Counted from the stretch's first letter, positions 31,215-41,433 are shown. The stretch is 64,000 nt of DNA from Sinorhizobium sp. RAC02 (GCF_001713395.1 NZ_CP016450.1:3378501-3442500); one strand, 5' to 3'. Numbers and translations are program-made. The notes: generated from the sequence alone by a model not told the origin.

Positions 31215-31856
31215 ATGCGGCTCGTCGCCGAGGGATTGAGCGCCAAGCGCGGCGAGGATTTGATTTTCCAAGATATTTCCTTTGAAATCCCACGCGGCGA
31301 GGCCCTCGTCGTCAAGGGGCCGAACGGCTCGGGAAAGTCGACCTTGCTGCGCGTCCTGGCCGGCCTTCTGCCGGCGGAAACGGGCACGGCAAAACTCGTT
31401 GCTGCGGCGCAACCGGTGGAGCGTCTCGGCGAGGCCTGCCACTATCTCGGCCACCGCAATGCCATGAAGCGCGAGCTGACCGTCGACGAGAATCTCGCCT
31501 TCTGGAAAGCCTTCTTCGGTGATTTTGCAGGTGGTGCCGGGGTCTCCGTCGAGGAGGCCGTCGAATCAGTCGGCCTCGGCGACATCGCCCATCTCCCCTT
31601 CGGTTATCTCTCCGCCGGCCAGCAGCGCCGCATGGCCATGGCAAAGCTTCTCGTCGCCTGGCGCCCGGTGTGGATCCTCGACGAGCCGACGGCCGCGCTC
31701 GATGTGGACGCCGAAAAAATGTTCGCCGGCCTCGTCACCACCCACCTCACCCGCGGTGGCATCGCGATTGCCGCGACGCACCAGCCGCTCGGGCTGGAGG
31801 GGGTGAGGGAGTTGCGGATGACGGGGTTTGCGGGTGTGGGGGAAGGGGCATGGTAA
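31215..31856 (+). CDS. ccmA: cytochrome c maturation ABC ATPase
   Basis: CcmA powers the CcmABCD complex that releases heme-loaded CcmE for c-type cytochrome assembly. The 213-residue ATPase has Walker A GPNGSGKST (near 37), signature YLSAGQQRRMAMAKLL, and Walker B WILDEPTAALD. A ribosome site AAAGGAAAG precedes ATG 31215. The gap to ccmB is unusually long for this operon (181 bases) because a large palindromic repeat sits there. Confidence 0.95.
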   Translation: MRLVAEGLSAKRGEDLIFQDISFEIPRGEALVVKGPNGSGKSTLLRVLAGLLPAETGTAKLVAAAQPVERLGEACHYLGHRNAMKRELTVDENLAFWKAFFGDFAGGAGVSVEEAVESVGLGDIAHLPFGYLSAGQQRRMAMAKLLVAWRPVWILDEPTAALDVDAEKMFAGLVTTHLTRGGIAIAATHQPLGLEGVRELRMTGFAGVGEGAW

Positions 31857-31879
31857 TGACGTCAGCATACGCGACGAGG

Positions 31880-31997
31880 CCCCCTCATCCGCCTGCCGGC
31901 ACCTTCTCCCCGTGGGGGAGAAGGGGAAGGTCGCTAACCTCTCGTTTTCCCTTCTCCCCCACGGGGAGAAGGTGGCCCGAAGGGTCGGATGAGGGGG
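31880..31997. repeat. RIME-like palindromic repeat between ccmA and ccmB
   Basis: This is a mosaic palindrome of 118 bases. The outer arms CCCCCTCATCCG (31880-31891) and CGGATGAGGGGG (31986-31997) match perfectly. A 24-base inner arm (31901-31924) is exactly inverted at 31951-31974, and each inner arm is itself a hairpin, CCTTCTCCCC-GTG-GGGGAGAAGG. This fits the rhizobial intergenic mosaic elements (RIME). It is inside an operon and is probably transcribed. Confidence 0.8.
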
Positions 31998-32037
31998 GCG
32001 CACAAACGCTGCCCGTACTGCTCGCCAAGGTGCCGGC

Positions 32038-32697
32038 ATGATCGCCCTCCTCGCCCGCGACCTCAAACTCTCCGTCCGTGCCGGCGGTGGTGCCCTCATC
32101 GGCGTGCTGTTCTTTTTGACGGTTGTTGCCGTCATTCCTTTCGGCGTCGGCCCCGATCTCAATCTCCTGTCGCGAATCGGCCCGGCGATCCTCTGGATCG
32201 GCGCCCTGCTCGCCTCGCTGCTCGGCCTCGACCGGCTGTTCCAGGCCGAGCGCGAGGATGGCTCGCTCGATCTTCTGCTGATGCAAGAGACGCCGCTGGT
32301 GCTTGTTGTGTTCGTCAAATGCATCGCGCACTGGGTTGCGACCGGCCTGCCGCTCGTCATCGCCTCGCCCCTGCTCGGCCTATTCATGAACATGGACGAG
32401 GTGGCGATCGGCGCAACGACGCTGACGCTGCTGGCCGGCACGCCGGCTATCACCTTCATCGGCGCGGCCGGTGCCGCGATCGCGGTGGCACTGCCGCGCG
32501 GCGGGCTGCTTGTGTCGATCCTCGTGCTGCCGCTCGCCATACCCGTGCTGATCTTCGGGGTGAGTGCGGTCTATGCGGCGATCCAGGAACCGGCCCCCTT
32601 CCTGCCGCCCTTCCTCATTCTTGTCGCGATCAACCTGTTCTTTGCAGTTCTCGGGCCGGTCGCGGCGGCCGCGGCCCTTCGCCTGTCCAGCGACTGA
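32038..32697 (+). CDS. ccmB: heme exporter membrane subunit CcmB
   Basis: CcmB is the permease partner of CcmA. The 219-residue protein has six predicted helices. The family features are an N-terminal RDLKLSVRAGG, FQAEREDGSLDLLL after the second helix, and GTPAITFIGAAGAAIAV. It starts at ATG 32038, with no strong ribosome site visible because the upstream sequence has just left the repeat element. It is followed by ccmC after 60 bases. Confidence 0.94.
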   Translation: MIALLARDLKLSVRAGGGALIGVLFFLTVVAVIPFGVGPDLNLLSRIGPAILWIGALLASLLGLDRLFQAEREDGSLDLLLMQETPLVLVVFVKCIAHWVATGLPLVIASPLLGLFMNMDEVAIGATTLTLLAGTPAITFIGAAGAAIAVALPRGGLLVSILVLPLAIPVLIFGVSAVYAAIQEPAPFLPPFLILVAINLFFAVLGPVAAAAALRLSSD

Positions 32698-32757
32698 CAC
32701 GAATGTGATTGCGGCAGATCAATTGAAGATACCGGGCTTACACGTTAAAGAACCATC

Positions 32758-33519
32758 ATGAGCGAACCGAGCCTTGCCATCCGCAAATTCAGCGATCTCG
32801 CCAACCCGACGCGGTTCCTGGCGCTGGTCTCGACCGTCTGGCCCTGGCTTGCCGGGTTGACGCTCTGTCTGTTCGCGGTCGGGCTCTATCTTTCCTTCAC
32901 AACGGTGGGCGATTACCAGCAGGGCGAGACGGTGCGCATCATGTATGTGCATGTGCCGGCCGCCTGGCTTTCCATGATGTGTTACACCGTCATGGCACTG
33001 TCCGCGCTCGGCACCTTGGTCTGGCGCCACCCGCTCGCGGATGTCTCGGCGAAGGCCGCGGCACCCATCGGCGCCTGTTTCACGCTCGTCGCCCTCATCA
33101 CCGGCTCGCTCTGGGGCAAGCCGATGTGGGGCACCTGGTGGGTGTGGGATGCGCGGCTTACCTCCGTCTTCGTGCTGTTCCTGATGTATCTCGGCCTGAT
33201 CGCGCTCAATCGCGCCATGGACGAGCCGACCCGCGCTGCAAAAGTCAGCGCCGTGCTGATCCTCGTCGGCTTCGTCAACATCCCGATCATCAAGTTTTCC
33301 GTCGAGTGGTGGAACACGTTGCACCAGCCGGCAAGCGTCATCCGCCTGGACGGGCCGACGATTTCCGGCGAATTCCTCCGCCCGCTGCTCGTGATGGCCA
33401 TCGCCTTCACCATGCTGTTCTTCACGCTGCACATTCTTGCCATGCGCAACGAGATCCTGCGTCGGCGCATTGCCGCGCTGCGCCGCCACGCCGCCCGTTC
33501 CGCCGGAGGTGCCGCATGA
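32758..33519 (+). CDS. ccmC: heme handling protein CcmC
   Basis: CcmC presents heme to CcmE. The 253-residue protein has six helices and the tryptophan-rich periplasmic motif WGTWWVWDARLTS near residue 125, the heme-binding signature of the family. Heme-ligand histidines are expected in MYVHVPAAW (near 62) and the later EWWNTLHQPAS segment. Its stop overlaps the ccmD start (ATGA), indicating translational coupling. Confidence 0.96.
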   Translation: MSEPSLAIRKFSDLANPTRFLALVSTVWPWLAGLTLCLFAVGLYLSFTTVGDYQQGETVRIMYVHVPAAWLSMMCYTVMALSALGTLVWRHPLADVSAKAAAPIGACFTLVALITGSLWGKPMWGTWWVWDARLTSVFVLFLMYLGLIALNRAMDEPTRAAKVSAVLILVGFVNIPIIKFSVEWWNTLHQPASVIRLDGPTISGEFLRPLLVMAIAFTMLFFTLHILAMRNEILRRRIAALRRHAARSAGGAA

Positions 33520-33680
33520 GCCACGCCTTCTACGTCACGGCGTCCTATATCGCCGCCTTCTCGGTCTCGATCGGCCTCATCCTGTGGGTCTGGCTCGATC
33601 ATCGCGGCCGTCATCGCGAGCTTGAACGGCTGGAAGCGGCCGGCGTGCGCCGCCGCTCCGCCCGTGAGGAAACCCGATGA
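33516..33680 (+). CDS. ccmD: small membrane protein CcmD
   Basis: This 54-residue protein has one membrane helix (about residues 8-28, YIAAFSVSIGLILWVWL) and a basic cytoplasmic tail. Small size, position between ccmC and ccmG, and the SHAFYVTASY start identify CcmD, which is needed to release holo-CcmE from CcmABC. Both ends overlap neighbours by four bases (ATGA), a tight translational chain. Confidence 0.9.
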   Translation: MSHAFYVTASYIAAFSVSIGLILWVWLDHRGRHRELERLEAAGVRRRSAREETR

Positions 33681-34291
33681 GCGAATCAGAAGGCACTGCA
33701 CAGGGTGCTGGCACGCGCACGCGCCTTATTCTTGCAGCACTACCGCTGGCAATCTTCCTCGGTCTTGCGCTGATCTTCTGGACGCAGCTCAATTCCGGCC
33801 GCGACATTTCCGAAATCCCCTCCGCGCTGATCGGTACCAAGGCGCCGTTTCGCGATCTCGAGCCGCTAGCGGGTGCGCTAAGAGATGGCGTGCAGGTTCC
33901 CGCCCTTTCGGCGGAAGCGGTGAAGGGCAAGCTGACGCTGGTCAATTTCTGGGCGTCCTGGTGCGTGCCGTGCCGGCAGGAGCATCCGGTCATCCTGTCG
34001 CTGTCCAAGGACCCGCGCCTCACCGTGGTCGGCGTCAACTACAAGGACGGCAGCGAAAACGCGCTGCGTTTCCTCGGCGAACTCGGCAATCCCTTCTCCG
34101 CCATCGGCCTCGATCCCGTGGGGAAAATGGCGATCGACTGGGGCGTCTACGGCATCCCCGAATCCTATCTCGTCGGCCCGGATGGCACGATCCTCTACAA
34201 GAAGGTCGGGCCATTCGATGAAAAGAGCCTGAAGAACGGGCTTTTCCCCGCGATCGAAAAGGCACTTGGCGCGCCTGCTAAAGCGAGCTGA
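33677..34291 (+). CDS. ccmG: thiol:disulfide oxidoreductase CcmG (DsbE)
   Basis: CcmG reduces apocytochrome c cysteines before heme attachment. The 204-residue protein has an N-terminal membrane anchor (about 15-35), then a thioredoxin fold with the active site NFWASWCVPCRQEHP (WCVPC near 95-99) and the cis-proline segment YGIPESYLVGPDG. No ccmE, ccmF or ccmH follows, so these must be elsewhere in the genome. Confidence 0.94.
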   Translation: MSESEGTAQGAGTRTRLILAALPLAIFLGLALIFWTQLNSGRDISEIPSALIGTKAPFRDLEPLAGALRDGVQVPALSAEAVKGKLTLVNFWASWCVPCRQEHPVILSLSKDPRLTVVGVNYKDGSENALRFLGELGNPFSAIGLDPVGKMAIDWGVYGIPESYLVGPDGTILYKKVGPFDEKSLKNGLFPAIEKALGAPAKAS

Positions 34292-34306
34292 TGGTGTTTG
34301 CCGTAG

Positions 34307-34441
34307 ATCCTCGGGTCAAGCCCGAGGATGACGGAGGGGAGGAGAGACCCCAAAGACCTTTGGACGGCGCGGAAGGCGACGTCGTTGCGTGAGCCGCCGT
34401 TCGCCTCTTTTTTCGCCCATCCTCGGGCTTGAACCGAGAAT
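34307..34441. repeat. inverted pair of REP-like palindromes after ccmG
   Basis: Copy 1 (34307-34329) is ATCCTCGGG-TCAAG-CCCGAGGAT. Copy 2 (34419-34441) is an imperfect version in the opposite orientation. Together with 26466-26488 this defines a dispersed family. They occupy the 195-base gap between convergent ccmG and yciB and may end transcription from both sides. Confidence 0.65.
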
Positions 34442-34486
34442 CCACACGGCATCCGATGACGGAAAAGCAGTGTCCGCGACGTGTGC

Positions 34487-35137
34487 TTACGGCGCCTTGC
34501 CCTCTTCGGGCTGCTCGATCGAGTGGCGCATGATCAGCGGCATCTGGGAGAGCGTGAAGAGGATGGTGATGGGCATCGTGCCCCAGACCTTGAATGCCAC
34601 CCAGAAGTCGGTCGAGAACGACCGCCAGACGACTTCGTTCATCACGGCAAGCACGAGGAAGAACAGGCCCCAGCGCAGCGTCAGCTTGCGCCAGCCTTCG
34701 TCGGTCAGCTTGAAGGCGGCGTGGAAGACGTAGCCGAGCAGGGATTTGCCGAACAGAAGGCCGCCGAGCAGGATGGTGCCGAACAGCGTGTTGACGATGG
34801 TCGGCTTCATCTTGATGAAGGTGTCGTTCTGCAGCCACAGCGTCAGCGCGCCGAAGACCAGGACAACGATGCCTGAGATCAGCGGCATCATCGGCAGCGT
34901 GCGGGTCAGGATCCACGAGACGATCAGTGCGAGCGCGGTGGCCGCCATGAAGAGGCCGGTGGCGATGAAGATCGGCCCGCCCATTTCGGCAAGCACCGGA
35001 AACTGCGCCGCCAGCCATTCGCCGCGCGAGTTGGCGAAGAAGAAGACGACGAGGGGGCCGAGCTCCAGCACCATCTTGAGGAGGGGGCTGACCTTCTCCT
35101 CCGTCTTGGCCGGGCTTTCCAGCGTAACCTTGCTCAT
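34487..35137 (-). CDS. yciB: septation protein A family (YciB/IspZ)
   Basis: This is a 216-residue inner-membrane protein with five or six helices. [18 protein letters not shown] near the N-terminus and [20 protein letters not shown] in the middle are the YciB family signature. It has been tied to cell-envelope integrity and septation in other bacteria; the molecular activity is unclear. The start codon overlaps the ftsY stop (ATGA), so it is the last gene of dapF-mtaB-ftsY-yciB. Confidence 0.9.
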   Translation of the reverse strand: MSKVTLESPAKTEEKVSPLLKMVLELGPLVVFFFANSRGEWLAAQFPVLAEMGGPIFIATGLFMAATALALIVSWILTRTLPMMPLISGIVVLVFGALTLWLQNDTFIKMKPTIVNTLFGTILLGGLLFGKSLLGYVFHAAFKLTDEGWRKLTLRWGLFFLVLAVMNEVVWRSFSTDFWVAFKVWGTMPITILFTLSQMPLIMRHSIEQPEEGKAP

Positions 35138-36660
35138 TCTCCAACTCCTGCGATCGCTTCCGCGAAATCCTTGGCCTCGAAGGGTTCGAGATCGTCGACC
35201 CCCTCTCCGACACCGATGAAATAGACCGGCAGCTTGTGTTTGGCGGCAATCGCCACAAGGATGCCGCCGCGGGCCGTACCGTCCAATTTTGTCATGATCA
35301 GGCCCGTGACGCCCGCGACGTTGCGGAAAATCTCGACCTGGTTCATCGCGTTCTGCCCGGTCGTGGCATCAAGCGTCTGGAGAACCGTGTGCGGTGCGTC
35401 CGGATCGAGCTTGCCGAGCACGCGTACGATCTTTTCCAGCTCCGCCATCAGCTCTGTCTTGTTCTGCAACCGGCCGGCCGTGTCGACGATCAGCACGTCG
35501 CTCTTCTTCAGCTTGGCCTGTTCGTAGGCCTCGTAGGCGAGGCCTGCCGCATCGGCGCCGAGCTTGGACGAGACGATGTCGGAGCCGGTGCGCTCCGCCC
35601 AGATTTTTAGCTGCTCGATGGCAGCGGCGCGGAACGTGTCGCCGGCTGCCAGCATCACCTTCAGGCCGGCACCCGAGAGCTTGGCAGCGAGCTTGCCGAT
35701 CGTCGTCGTCTTGCCGGTGCCGTTGACGCCGACGACGAGGATGACGTGGGGCTTGTGGTTAAGGTCGAGTTCCAGCGGCTTGGCGACTGGCGACAGCACC
35801 TTGGTGATCTCGCTTGCCATGATGCGCGAGACGTCGCCGCCCGTCACGTCCTTGCCGTAGCGTTCGGAGGCCAGCGTGTCGGTGATGCGCAGCGCCGTTT
35901 CCACGCCAAGATCGGCCTGGATCAGCAGGTCTTCGAGGTCCTGCAGCGTCGCGTCGTCGAGCTTGCGCTTGGTGAACAGGCTGGTGATCTGGCCGGTGAG
36001 CTGCGAGGAGGTGCGCGAAAGCCCGTCGCGCAGGCGCTGGAACCAAGTGCGCTTGGGCTGCGCCACCGGCGTCTCCACGACGGCCGAGCGCTCGGCTGTG
36101 GCAAAACCCTTCGGCAGCACTTTCGGCTCGGTGCGGATTGCCTCTTCGAGAACGGGATCTTCGACTTCCGCAGGCGGCGCTTCCTCTATCGGGACGATTT
36201 CCGGCTCCGGTTCGGCGATCTTTTCCACTGGCGGGGCCGGCTCATCTTCAACGATGGCCTCTACCCGAGCCGCCGGCTCTTCTTCGACCGGCGCCTCAGT
36301 AACGTCTTCCTCGGAGGTGACGTCATCACTCTCCGGCCCGGCTGCGGTTTCCACCTCAGCCGGCGCGACCGGATCCTCGACAACCGGCAGATCCGGGGCA
36401 TGCGGCAGCGGATAGATATCCGGCTCCGCTTCCTCCGGCACATGATGGGCGGCTTCGGGATTGGCGGCTTCCGCCTCGTCGAGCAGCGCGTCACGCTCCT
36501 CGACAGCATCGATGACGGTGATTTCCTCGCGCTCGACCGCCTGCTCCGGCGCTGGTTCGATCACCTCGGGCGCAACGACGGGGGCTTCCGCCTCCGGCTT
36601 GGGCGCTGGGGCGGTGTCTTTTCCGAATGTAAAAATCTTCTTGATGAAGCCGAGGGCCAT
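35134..36660 (-). CDS. ftsY: signal recognition particle receptor FtsY
   Basis: FtsY docks SRP-ribosome complexes at the membrane. The 508-residue protein has a long acidic A domain (about 1-200, rich in Glu, Pro and Ala), then the N and G domains. GTPase motifs are [16 protein letters not shown] (near 310), DTAGRLQNK and [10 protein letters not shown]. The length is above the E. coli protein only because of local differences in the acidic region. It lies 11 bases after mtaB and overlaps yciB. Its partner Ffh is encoded 5 kb away on the other strand. Confidence 0.96.
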   Translation of the reverse strand: MALGFIKKIFTFGKDTAPAPKPEAEAPVVAPEVIEPAPEQAVEREEITVIDAVEERDALLDEAEAANPEAAHHVPEEAEPDIYPLPHAPDLPVVEDPVAPAEVETAAGPESDDVTSEEDVTEAPVEEEPAARVEAIVEDEPAPPVEKIAEPEPEIVPIEEAPPAEVEDPVLEEAIRTEPKVLPKGFATAERSAVVETPVAQPKRTWFQRLRDGLSRTSSQLTGQITSLFTKRKLDDATLQDLEDLLIQADLGVETALRITDTLASERYGKDVTGGDVSRIMASEITKVLSPVAKPLELDLNHKPHVILVVGVNGTGKTTTIGKLAAKLSGAGLKVMLAAGDTFRAAAIEQLKIWAERTGSDIVSSKLGADAAGLAYEAYEQAKLKKSDVLIVDTAGRLQNKTELMAELEKIVRVLGKLDPDAPHTVLQTLDATTGQNAMNQVEIFRNVAGVTGLIMTKLDGTARGGILVAIAAKHKLPVYFIGVGEGVDDLEPFEAKDFAEAIAGVGE

Positions 36661-36671
36661 AAAAGTGTCCG

Positions 36672-37961
36672 CTAGTTGCGAAGGGGGGTGGGGCCGGGAG
36701 CATTCGCCGGCTGCATCGTCAGGTGTCTGCCATTGTGGCCGGTGATCGTCACCGGCACAAGGTCGCGAGGTTTGAGGCCCGCGGCATCGACGAGCGTGAA
36801 GTTTTCCGTATGGGCGAGGCCGTTGTTCTCGACGAGGATTTTTTGCACGGTGCCGACCATCTGGTCGAGATGGGCCTCGTGCAGCCGTTTTCCAGTGTCG
36901 CGCAGCCGGCCGGCGCGTTCCTTGACGACAGCGCGGTCGAGCTGCGGCATGCGGGCGGCCGGCGTGCCGGCGCGCGGGCTGTAGGGAAAGACGTGCAGAT
37001 GGGCGATGCCGCAGTCTTCGGCATGCCGCTGCGCATTGGAAAACATCTCTTCCGTTTCCGTCGGGAAGCCGGCGATCATGTCTGCGCCGAAACTCGCCTC
37101 CGGACGCAAGGTTTTCACCCGCTCGCAGAAGGCGACGGCGTCGGCGCTGGAATGGCGCCGCTTCATGCGCTTCAGGATCATGTCGTCGCCATGCTGGAGC
37201 GAGAGATGCAGGTGCGGCATGAAGCGCGGTTCGTCGGCGATCAGGTCCCAGAGGTGATCATCCGCCTCGATGCTGTCGATCGAGGAGAGGCGCAGACGCT
37301 GGATTTCCGGCACCTGCTTCAAAATCGCCTTGGCGAGCTGGCCGAGGCTCGGTTTTCCGGGCAGGTCGGCGCCGTAGCTGGTGGCATCGACGCCGGTCAG
37401 CACGATCTCCGAATAGCCGCTCTCGACGAGCTTGCGTGCCTGGTCGACGACGGCACCCATCGGCACGGAGCGGGAATTGCCGCGGCCGTAGGGAATGATG
37501 CAGAAGGTGCAGCGATGGTCGCAGCCGTTCTGCACCTGCACGAAGGCGCGCACATGGCCATCGATCAGCTTCACCATCTGCGGTGCGGTTTCCCGCACGC
37601 TCATGATGTCGTTGACGCGCAGCTTTTCTTCCGCCGAGACGCCGAAATCCGGTAGTGCACGGTAGGAGGCGCTCTTCAGTTTCTCCTCGTTGCCGAGTAC
37701 GGCGTCGACTTCCGGCATCTCCGCAAAAGTGTGTTTTTCCGTCTGCGCGGCGCAGCCGGTGACGATGATGCGGGCATGGGGATTGTTGCGGCGGGCGCGG
37801 CGGATGGCCTGGCGCGCCTGGCGCACGGCTTCGCCCGTCACGGCGCAGGTGTTCACCAGCACGGCATTGTTGAGCCCCGCCTTCTCGGCCTCCGCGCGCA
37901 TCACTTCCGATTCGTAGGTGTTGAGCCGACAGCCGAAGGTTATGACCTCGACGCCGCTCAA
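36672..37961 (-). CDS. mtaB: tRNA threonylcarbamoyladenosine methylthiotransferase
   Basis: MtaB is a radical-SAM methylthiotransferase that makes ms2t6A37 in ANN-decoding tRNAs. It has 429 residues: an N-terminal UPF0004 domain ([16 protein letters not shown], later VNTCAV and GCAAQ), the radical SAM motif [16 protein letters not shown] near 150, and a C-terminal TRAM-like region. The frame is open far upstream, but that part is the shadow of dapF. The start must be TTG at 37961 because it directly precedes SGVEVITFG. This TTG overlaps the dapF stop as TTGA, coupling the two genes. Confidence 0.93.
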   Translation of the reverse strand: MSGVEVITFGCRLNTYESEVMRAEAEKAGLNNAVLVNTCAVTGEAVRQARQAIRRARRNNPHARIIVTGCAAQTEKHTFAEMPEVDAVLGNEEKLKSASYRALPDFGVSAEEKLRVNDIMSVRETAPQMVKLIDGHVRAFVQVQNGCDHRCTFCIIPYGRGNSRSVPMGAVVDQARKLVESGYSEIVLTGVDATSYGADLPGKPSLGQLAKAILKQVPEIQRLRLSSIDSIEADDHLWDLIADEPRFMPHLHLSLQHGDDMILKRMKRRHSSADAVAFCERVKTLRPEASFGADMIAGFPTETEEMFSNAQRHAEDCGIAHLHVFPYSPRAGTPAARMPQLDRAVVKERAGRLRDTGKRLHEAHLDQMVGTVQKILVENNGLAHTENFTLVDAAGLKPRDLVPVTITGHNGRHLTMQPANAPGPTPLRN

Positions 37962-38857
37962 AGGGCGGCCGCCTCGGCATCGTCCCGGCGGAAGGCGCCG
38001 GTCGCGGGGTCCAGCGTGCCCGACCATTCCCATTCGGCCGGGCCGGTCATGATGACGTGGTCGTCGTCGCGCCACTCGATCTGCAGCGTGCCACGGTTCG
38101 GGCTGCTGGCGACGGTGATCGTGACCTTGCGGCCGGTGCGGCCGGTGCGTGCGCCACTGACGCCCGAAGCGCAGGCGGCGGAACCGCAGGCGAGCGTCAG
38201 GCCGGCGCCGCGCTCCCAGGTGCGCGTCGTCATGGACGTCGGCGACGTGACCTGTGCCAGCGTGATGTTGGCCTTTTCCGGGAACATCGGGTGGTTTTCG
38301 AGCAGCGGGCCGAAACGGTCGAGGTCGAACGTCATCGGATCGCGATCGACCCAGAAAACGGCGTGCGGGTTGCCCATCGACATGGCGGCGGGCGAATGCA
38401 GGATCGGATCGTCGATCGGCCCGATCTGCAATTCGATGCGGCTGGTGTCGTAGAATTCTTCGGCCAGCGGAATGCGGCTCCATTCGAAGACCGGCTTGCC
38501 CATGTCGACCGAAATCGTGCCGTCCTCATGCTCGACGGCATTCAGGATGCCGGCGACGGTCTGGAAGGTGAAGACCTTGCGGCCGGTCTCGGCGGCGAGC
38601 GCCTGCACGACGCAGCGCGTGCCGTTGCCGCAGGCCTGCGCCTTCGTGCCATCGCAATTGAGGATGTCGATCCAGGCATCGGTGCCGTCGATCCTGGGAT
38701 CGTGGACGGCCATGATCTGGTCGAAGCGGGTGGCGGGATCGGCTGCGAGCGCTATCGCCGCGGCCGGGGTCACGACATCCTTGCGGCCACGCATGTCCAC
38801 GACCAGGATGTTGTTTCCCAGCCCGTTCATCTTCGCGAAGTCGACCGTCTTTGTCAT
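37958..38857 (-). CDS. dapF: diaminopimelate epimerase
   Basis: DapF converts LL- to meso-diaminopimelate for lysine and peptidoglycan. The 299-residue protein begins [15 protein letters not shown]. Both catalytic cysteines are present: [11 protein letters not shown] (near 74) and [12 protein letters not shown] (near 225). ATG 38857 is preferred; a GTG directly before it is also in frame. It is the first gene of the leftward dapF-mtaB-ftsY-yciB unit. Confidence 0.96.
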   Translation of the reverse strand: MTKTVDFAKMNGLGNNILVVDMRGRKDVVTPAAAIALAADPATRFDQIMAVHDPRIDGTDAWIDILNCDGTKAQACGNGTRCVVQALAAETGRKVFTFQTVAGILNAVEHEDGTISVDMGKPVFEWSRIPLAEEFYDTSRIELQIGPIDDPILHSPAAMSMGNPHAVFWVDRDPMTFDLDRFGPLLENHPMFPEKANITLAQVTSPTSMTTRTWERGAGLTLACGSAACASGVSGARTGRTGRKVTITVASSPNRGTLQIEWRDDDHVIMTGPAEWEWSGTLDPATGAFRRDDAEAAAL

Positions 38858-38936
38858 CACGTCTGCCCGATCGGGCCAAAAGGCCCCGTTGGGGGCGTAT
38901 ATGGCGGAAAAGCCCGCGGATTTCCAGTGCCTTGCA

Positions 38937-40019
38937 TCAGGCCGTGGCGGCGGGGACCTCGAAGACTTCGCCGGGCCTCAAGGCGCGAAAACGCGCCCGG
39001 GCAACGCCGGCCGCATCGAGGGCGGTTTCCAGCGCGGCGAGCGGCTCGTCGACGCCCTCGTTCGTCAGCCGGAACGTACCCCAGTGATGGCCGGCGACAT
39101 AGGCCGCACCGCTCGCCACCATGCCTTGGACCGCCTCGTGCGGGTTCTGGTGCTGCGGGCGCATGAACCAGCGCGGCTCATAGGCGCCGAAGGGCAGGTT
39201 GGCGAGGCGGATCGCGCCGTGTTTCTCGCGGATCGCCCGGTAGTTGATGCCCTGGTGAAAGCCGGTATCGCCGATATGGTAGATCTTGCCACCCGGCGTT
39301 TCGATGAGGAAGGCCGCCCACAGCGCCATGCGACGATCGCCGAGCCCGCGGGCCGACCAGTGGTGGCAGGGTTCGCAATGGAGGGTTACGCCGTCGGCGA
39401 CCGGAATGTTGCCGCCCCAGTCCATGGTCGTCACGCGCCCTTCTCCGACAACCGGTCCGATGATCCTGTCATTGCCAAGCGGTGTGGCGATGCGGCAATC
39501 GTCCCGCTCGGCCAGCGCCTTCAGCGTGGCAAGGTCGAGATGGTCGTAGTGGTTGTGCGTGACGAGCACGAGGTCGATCTTCGGCAGGTCGGCAAGCTTT
39601 ATGCCGGGCGGATTGACGCGCTTCGGGCCGGCAAAGCCGATCGGGCTCGCACGGTCGCTCCACACCGGGTCGGTCAGGATGTTGAGGCCGGCCGTCTGGA
39701 TCAGCAGCGCGGCATGCCCTGCCATGGTGACGACGAGGCGCTCGCCATCGACCCGCGGCTCCGGCACGGCGAAGGGAAACGGACTTGGCCAGTCGAGCGG
39801 CCAGGCCGCCTGACCGCCACCCAGTTTCCATCGCATCAGCTCGAAGAAGCTGTTCGGCTCTTCCCCATCGGGATTAAAGAAATAGGTGCCGTCGAAATGA
39901 TCGCTGACCGGGCCGTCATAATAGCGGTTGGCGGCCATGCTGCGGCCGGCGAAAGCTCCGCCGGCAAGCGTTGCCAGGGCACCAAGGCTCGACCATTTCA
40001 GGAACTTGCGACGGTTCAT
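38937..40019 (-). CDS. MBL-fold metallo-hydrolase with Tat-type signal
   Basis: This 360-residue protein belongs to the beta-lactamase-fold group related to NAPE-PLD/RomA. The metal-binding motif is THNHYDHLD near residue 160, with further ligands in [11 protein letters not shown] and [10 protein letters not shown]. The start [15 protein letters not shown] followed by [11 protein letters not shown] looks like a twin-arginine signal, so export is likely. I chose ATG 40019 because the signal peptide starts there; upstream codons look non-coding. The substrate is unknown. Divergent from an AT-rich gene. Confidence 0.85.
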   Translation of the reverse strand: MNRRKFLKWSSLGALATLAGGAFAGRSMAANRYYDGPVSDHFDGTYFFNPDGEEPNSFFELMRWKLGGGQAAWPLDWPSPFPFAVPEPRVDGERLVVTMAGHAALLIQTAGLNILTDPVWSDRASPIGFAGPKRVNPPGIKLADLPKIDLVLVTHNHYDHLDLATLKALAERDDCRIATPLGNDRIIGPVVGEGRVTTMDWGGNIPVADGVTLHCEPCHHWSARGLGDRRMALWAAFLIETPGGKIYHIGDTGFHQGINYRAIREKHGAIRLANLPFGAYEPRWFMRPQHQNPHEAVQGMVASGAAYVAGHHWGTFRLTNEGVDEPLAALETALDAAGVARARFRALRPGEVFEVPAATA

Positions 40020-40138
40020 TGACAATACATAAGTCCTGGCGGACGACGCCGCAATGTGCCGCGCGGGGCTCGCGGAAATGTTACTTTGCCAGTTTTGTCC
40101 GGCGGGTGCGCATCCGCAACCGAAGCGTATCTGATAAT

Positions 40139-40167
40139 TTACAAACTCAACCAATAAGTGATAAAAT
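40139..40167 (+). promoter_or_regulatory. promoter of the AT-rich membrane/TPR gene
   Basis: TTACAA (40139-40144) and TAAAAT (40162-40167) are separated by exactly 17 bases. A start near 40174 would leave about 23 bases before the GTG at 40197, with GGGGGGAG as ribosome site. The three elements together are coherent. Confidence 0.55.
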
Positions 40168-40196
40168 TATTGCGAATATAGCTTCAGGGGGGAGCT

Positions 40197-41336
40197 GTGG
40201 GAGAATATCTGAAGAGTTCACTTTTGCTGTTTTTCAAGTCGGGCGTTTACGTCAGCGTCTTGGTTGTGCTCGTTCTGCTCGTAGGTCAGGCGTTCGGCCG
40301 ATTCATGCCGCCCTATGTCATCGTCGTGTCCGCCTACAGAGATGGCATCGGCGAGATGAAGTGCAATGCTGAAAAGCTTAATCTGATCAAAGAGGAGATA
40401 AGGGTCGCTTCTTATAAATATATCTCGCGGGTGAATTCCCTAAAGGTAAAAGAATACCTTGATTCCACCGAAATCGTCACAAATGAAGAAGACAATTCTG
40501 TCTTAAAAACGCTGTTCGATACGAATAAATTGTATACGCTGATCAGCGAGGTCAAAGGATATAAAGATAGAAAGATCCAGATATTTATTAATATGGCGGA
40601 TGGCGACTGTACGGCGAAAAGTGCCGTCCTGATCCATAAGAACGAACGAAGGTTTATTCCGATCTCCTCCGGTGGTGATTTCGAGCCGATCGCACAAGAA
40701 GTGGTGAATGTCGTGGACGATTTCATACCCACTGTCGTGTTGGCTCGGGACTATAAAACGACCGCGGAAGCTCGGCGTCGCTCGTTTGTGGCTATTTCGC
40801 AAGGCAAACAGGTGAAGTGGTATATGAACCTGGTCGCCTTCACATATCTTGAAGAGGCCAGCATCTTCGATCGGAACGCAAATGCCGACATCGTCCTCGG
40901 GCGGTTTGATCGCGCTTCCTACTGGATCGACAAAGCGCTGGCAGTCGACAAGAATTTCCTGCCCGCCATATTCAACAAAATCTATGTGGACATCGAAAGA
41001 AACAGGCATGTTTCCGACGCTTACGACAGATCGATCTCCTCCCTCATGAATATGCATTACCGCATCGATTGCGGGGAATGCCTGTCGCGTATTGCACGCC
41101 TCAGGCTGGAACGCTTCGAGCGTATGGCGATGGCACGGAAAACATACAGTCAAAGAGACCAGGACATTTCACAGGCGCGCGATATTCTCGAATACAAGAT
41201 AAACCGATACGGAGCCACGGCGGAGGACACGGTCCACCTCTATCGGGCGGTCCAACATCGCGAGCGCGGGGAATATTTCGAGTATTTGCACTATGCCACC
41301 GGCCGTGGCAGCTCGCCTTCTGTCACAGGACGCTAG
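40197..41336 (+). CDS. unrecognised membrane-anchored protein with TPR-like region, AT-rich
   Basis: The 379-residue protein starts at GTG 40197 with a strong GGGGGGAG. Residues 14-34 form one membrane helix (VYVSVLVVLVLLVGQAF), and the rest probably faces the periplasm. The middle (about 40-200) has no motif I know. Residues around 235-275 (VLGRFDRASYWIDKALAVDK) fit a tetratricopeptide repeat, with more helices after. AT content and codon use (AAA, ATA, TAT, GAT) differ sharply from neighbours, indicating recent acquisition. No mobility gene is adjacent. It lies between a metallo-hydrolase and ffh. I cannot assign a function. Confidence 0.8.
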   Translation: MGEYLKSSLLLFFKSGVYVSVLVVLVLLVGQAFGRFMPPYVIVVSAYRDGIGEMKCNAEKLNLIKEEIRVASYKYISRVNSLKVKEYLDSTEIVTNEEDNSVLKTLFDTNKLYTLISEVKGYKDRKIQIFINMADGDCTAKSAVLIHKNERRFIPISSGGDFEPIAQEVVNVVDDFIPTVVLARDYKTTAEARRRSFVAISQGKQVKWYMNLVAFTYLEEASIFDRNANADIVLGRFDRASYWIDKALAVDKNFLPAIFNKIYVDIERNRHVSDAYDRSISSLMNMHYRIDCGECLSRIARLRLERFERMAMARKTYSQRDQDISQARDILEYKINRYGATAEDTVHLYRAVQHRERGEYFEYLHYATGRGSSPSVTGR

Positions 41337-41433
41337 TAATGAGCGTGGATACGAAGGCAAGCCCTTGCCTTGACTTTCCAGCCTCTTTGCTGTTTAAGCC
41401 GCGCATCTGCGACAAGTGAGACGACTTGAAGCC

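Noticed and set aside
31870..32000. CRISPR-like array in the ccm operon
   Set aside because: The repeats are inverted arms of one palindrome, not direct repeats with spacers.
37962..38483. N-terminal extension of MtaB by 174 codons
   Set aside because: This stretch is dapF read in another frame; the MtaB family start fits TTG at 37961.
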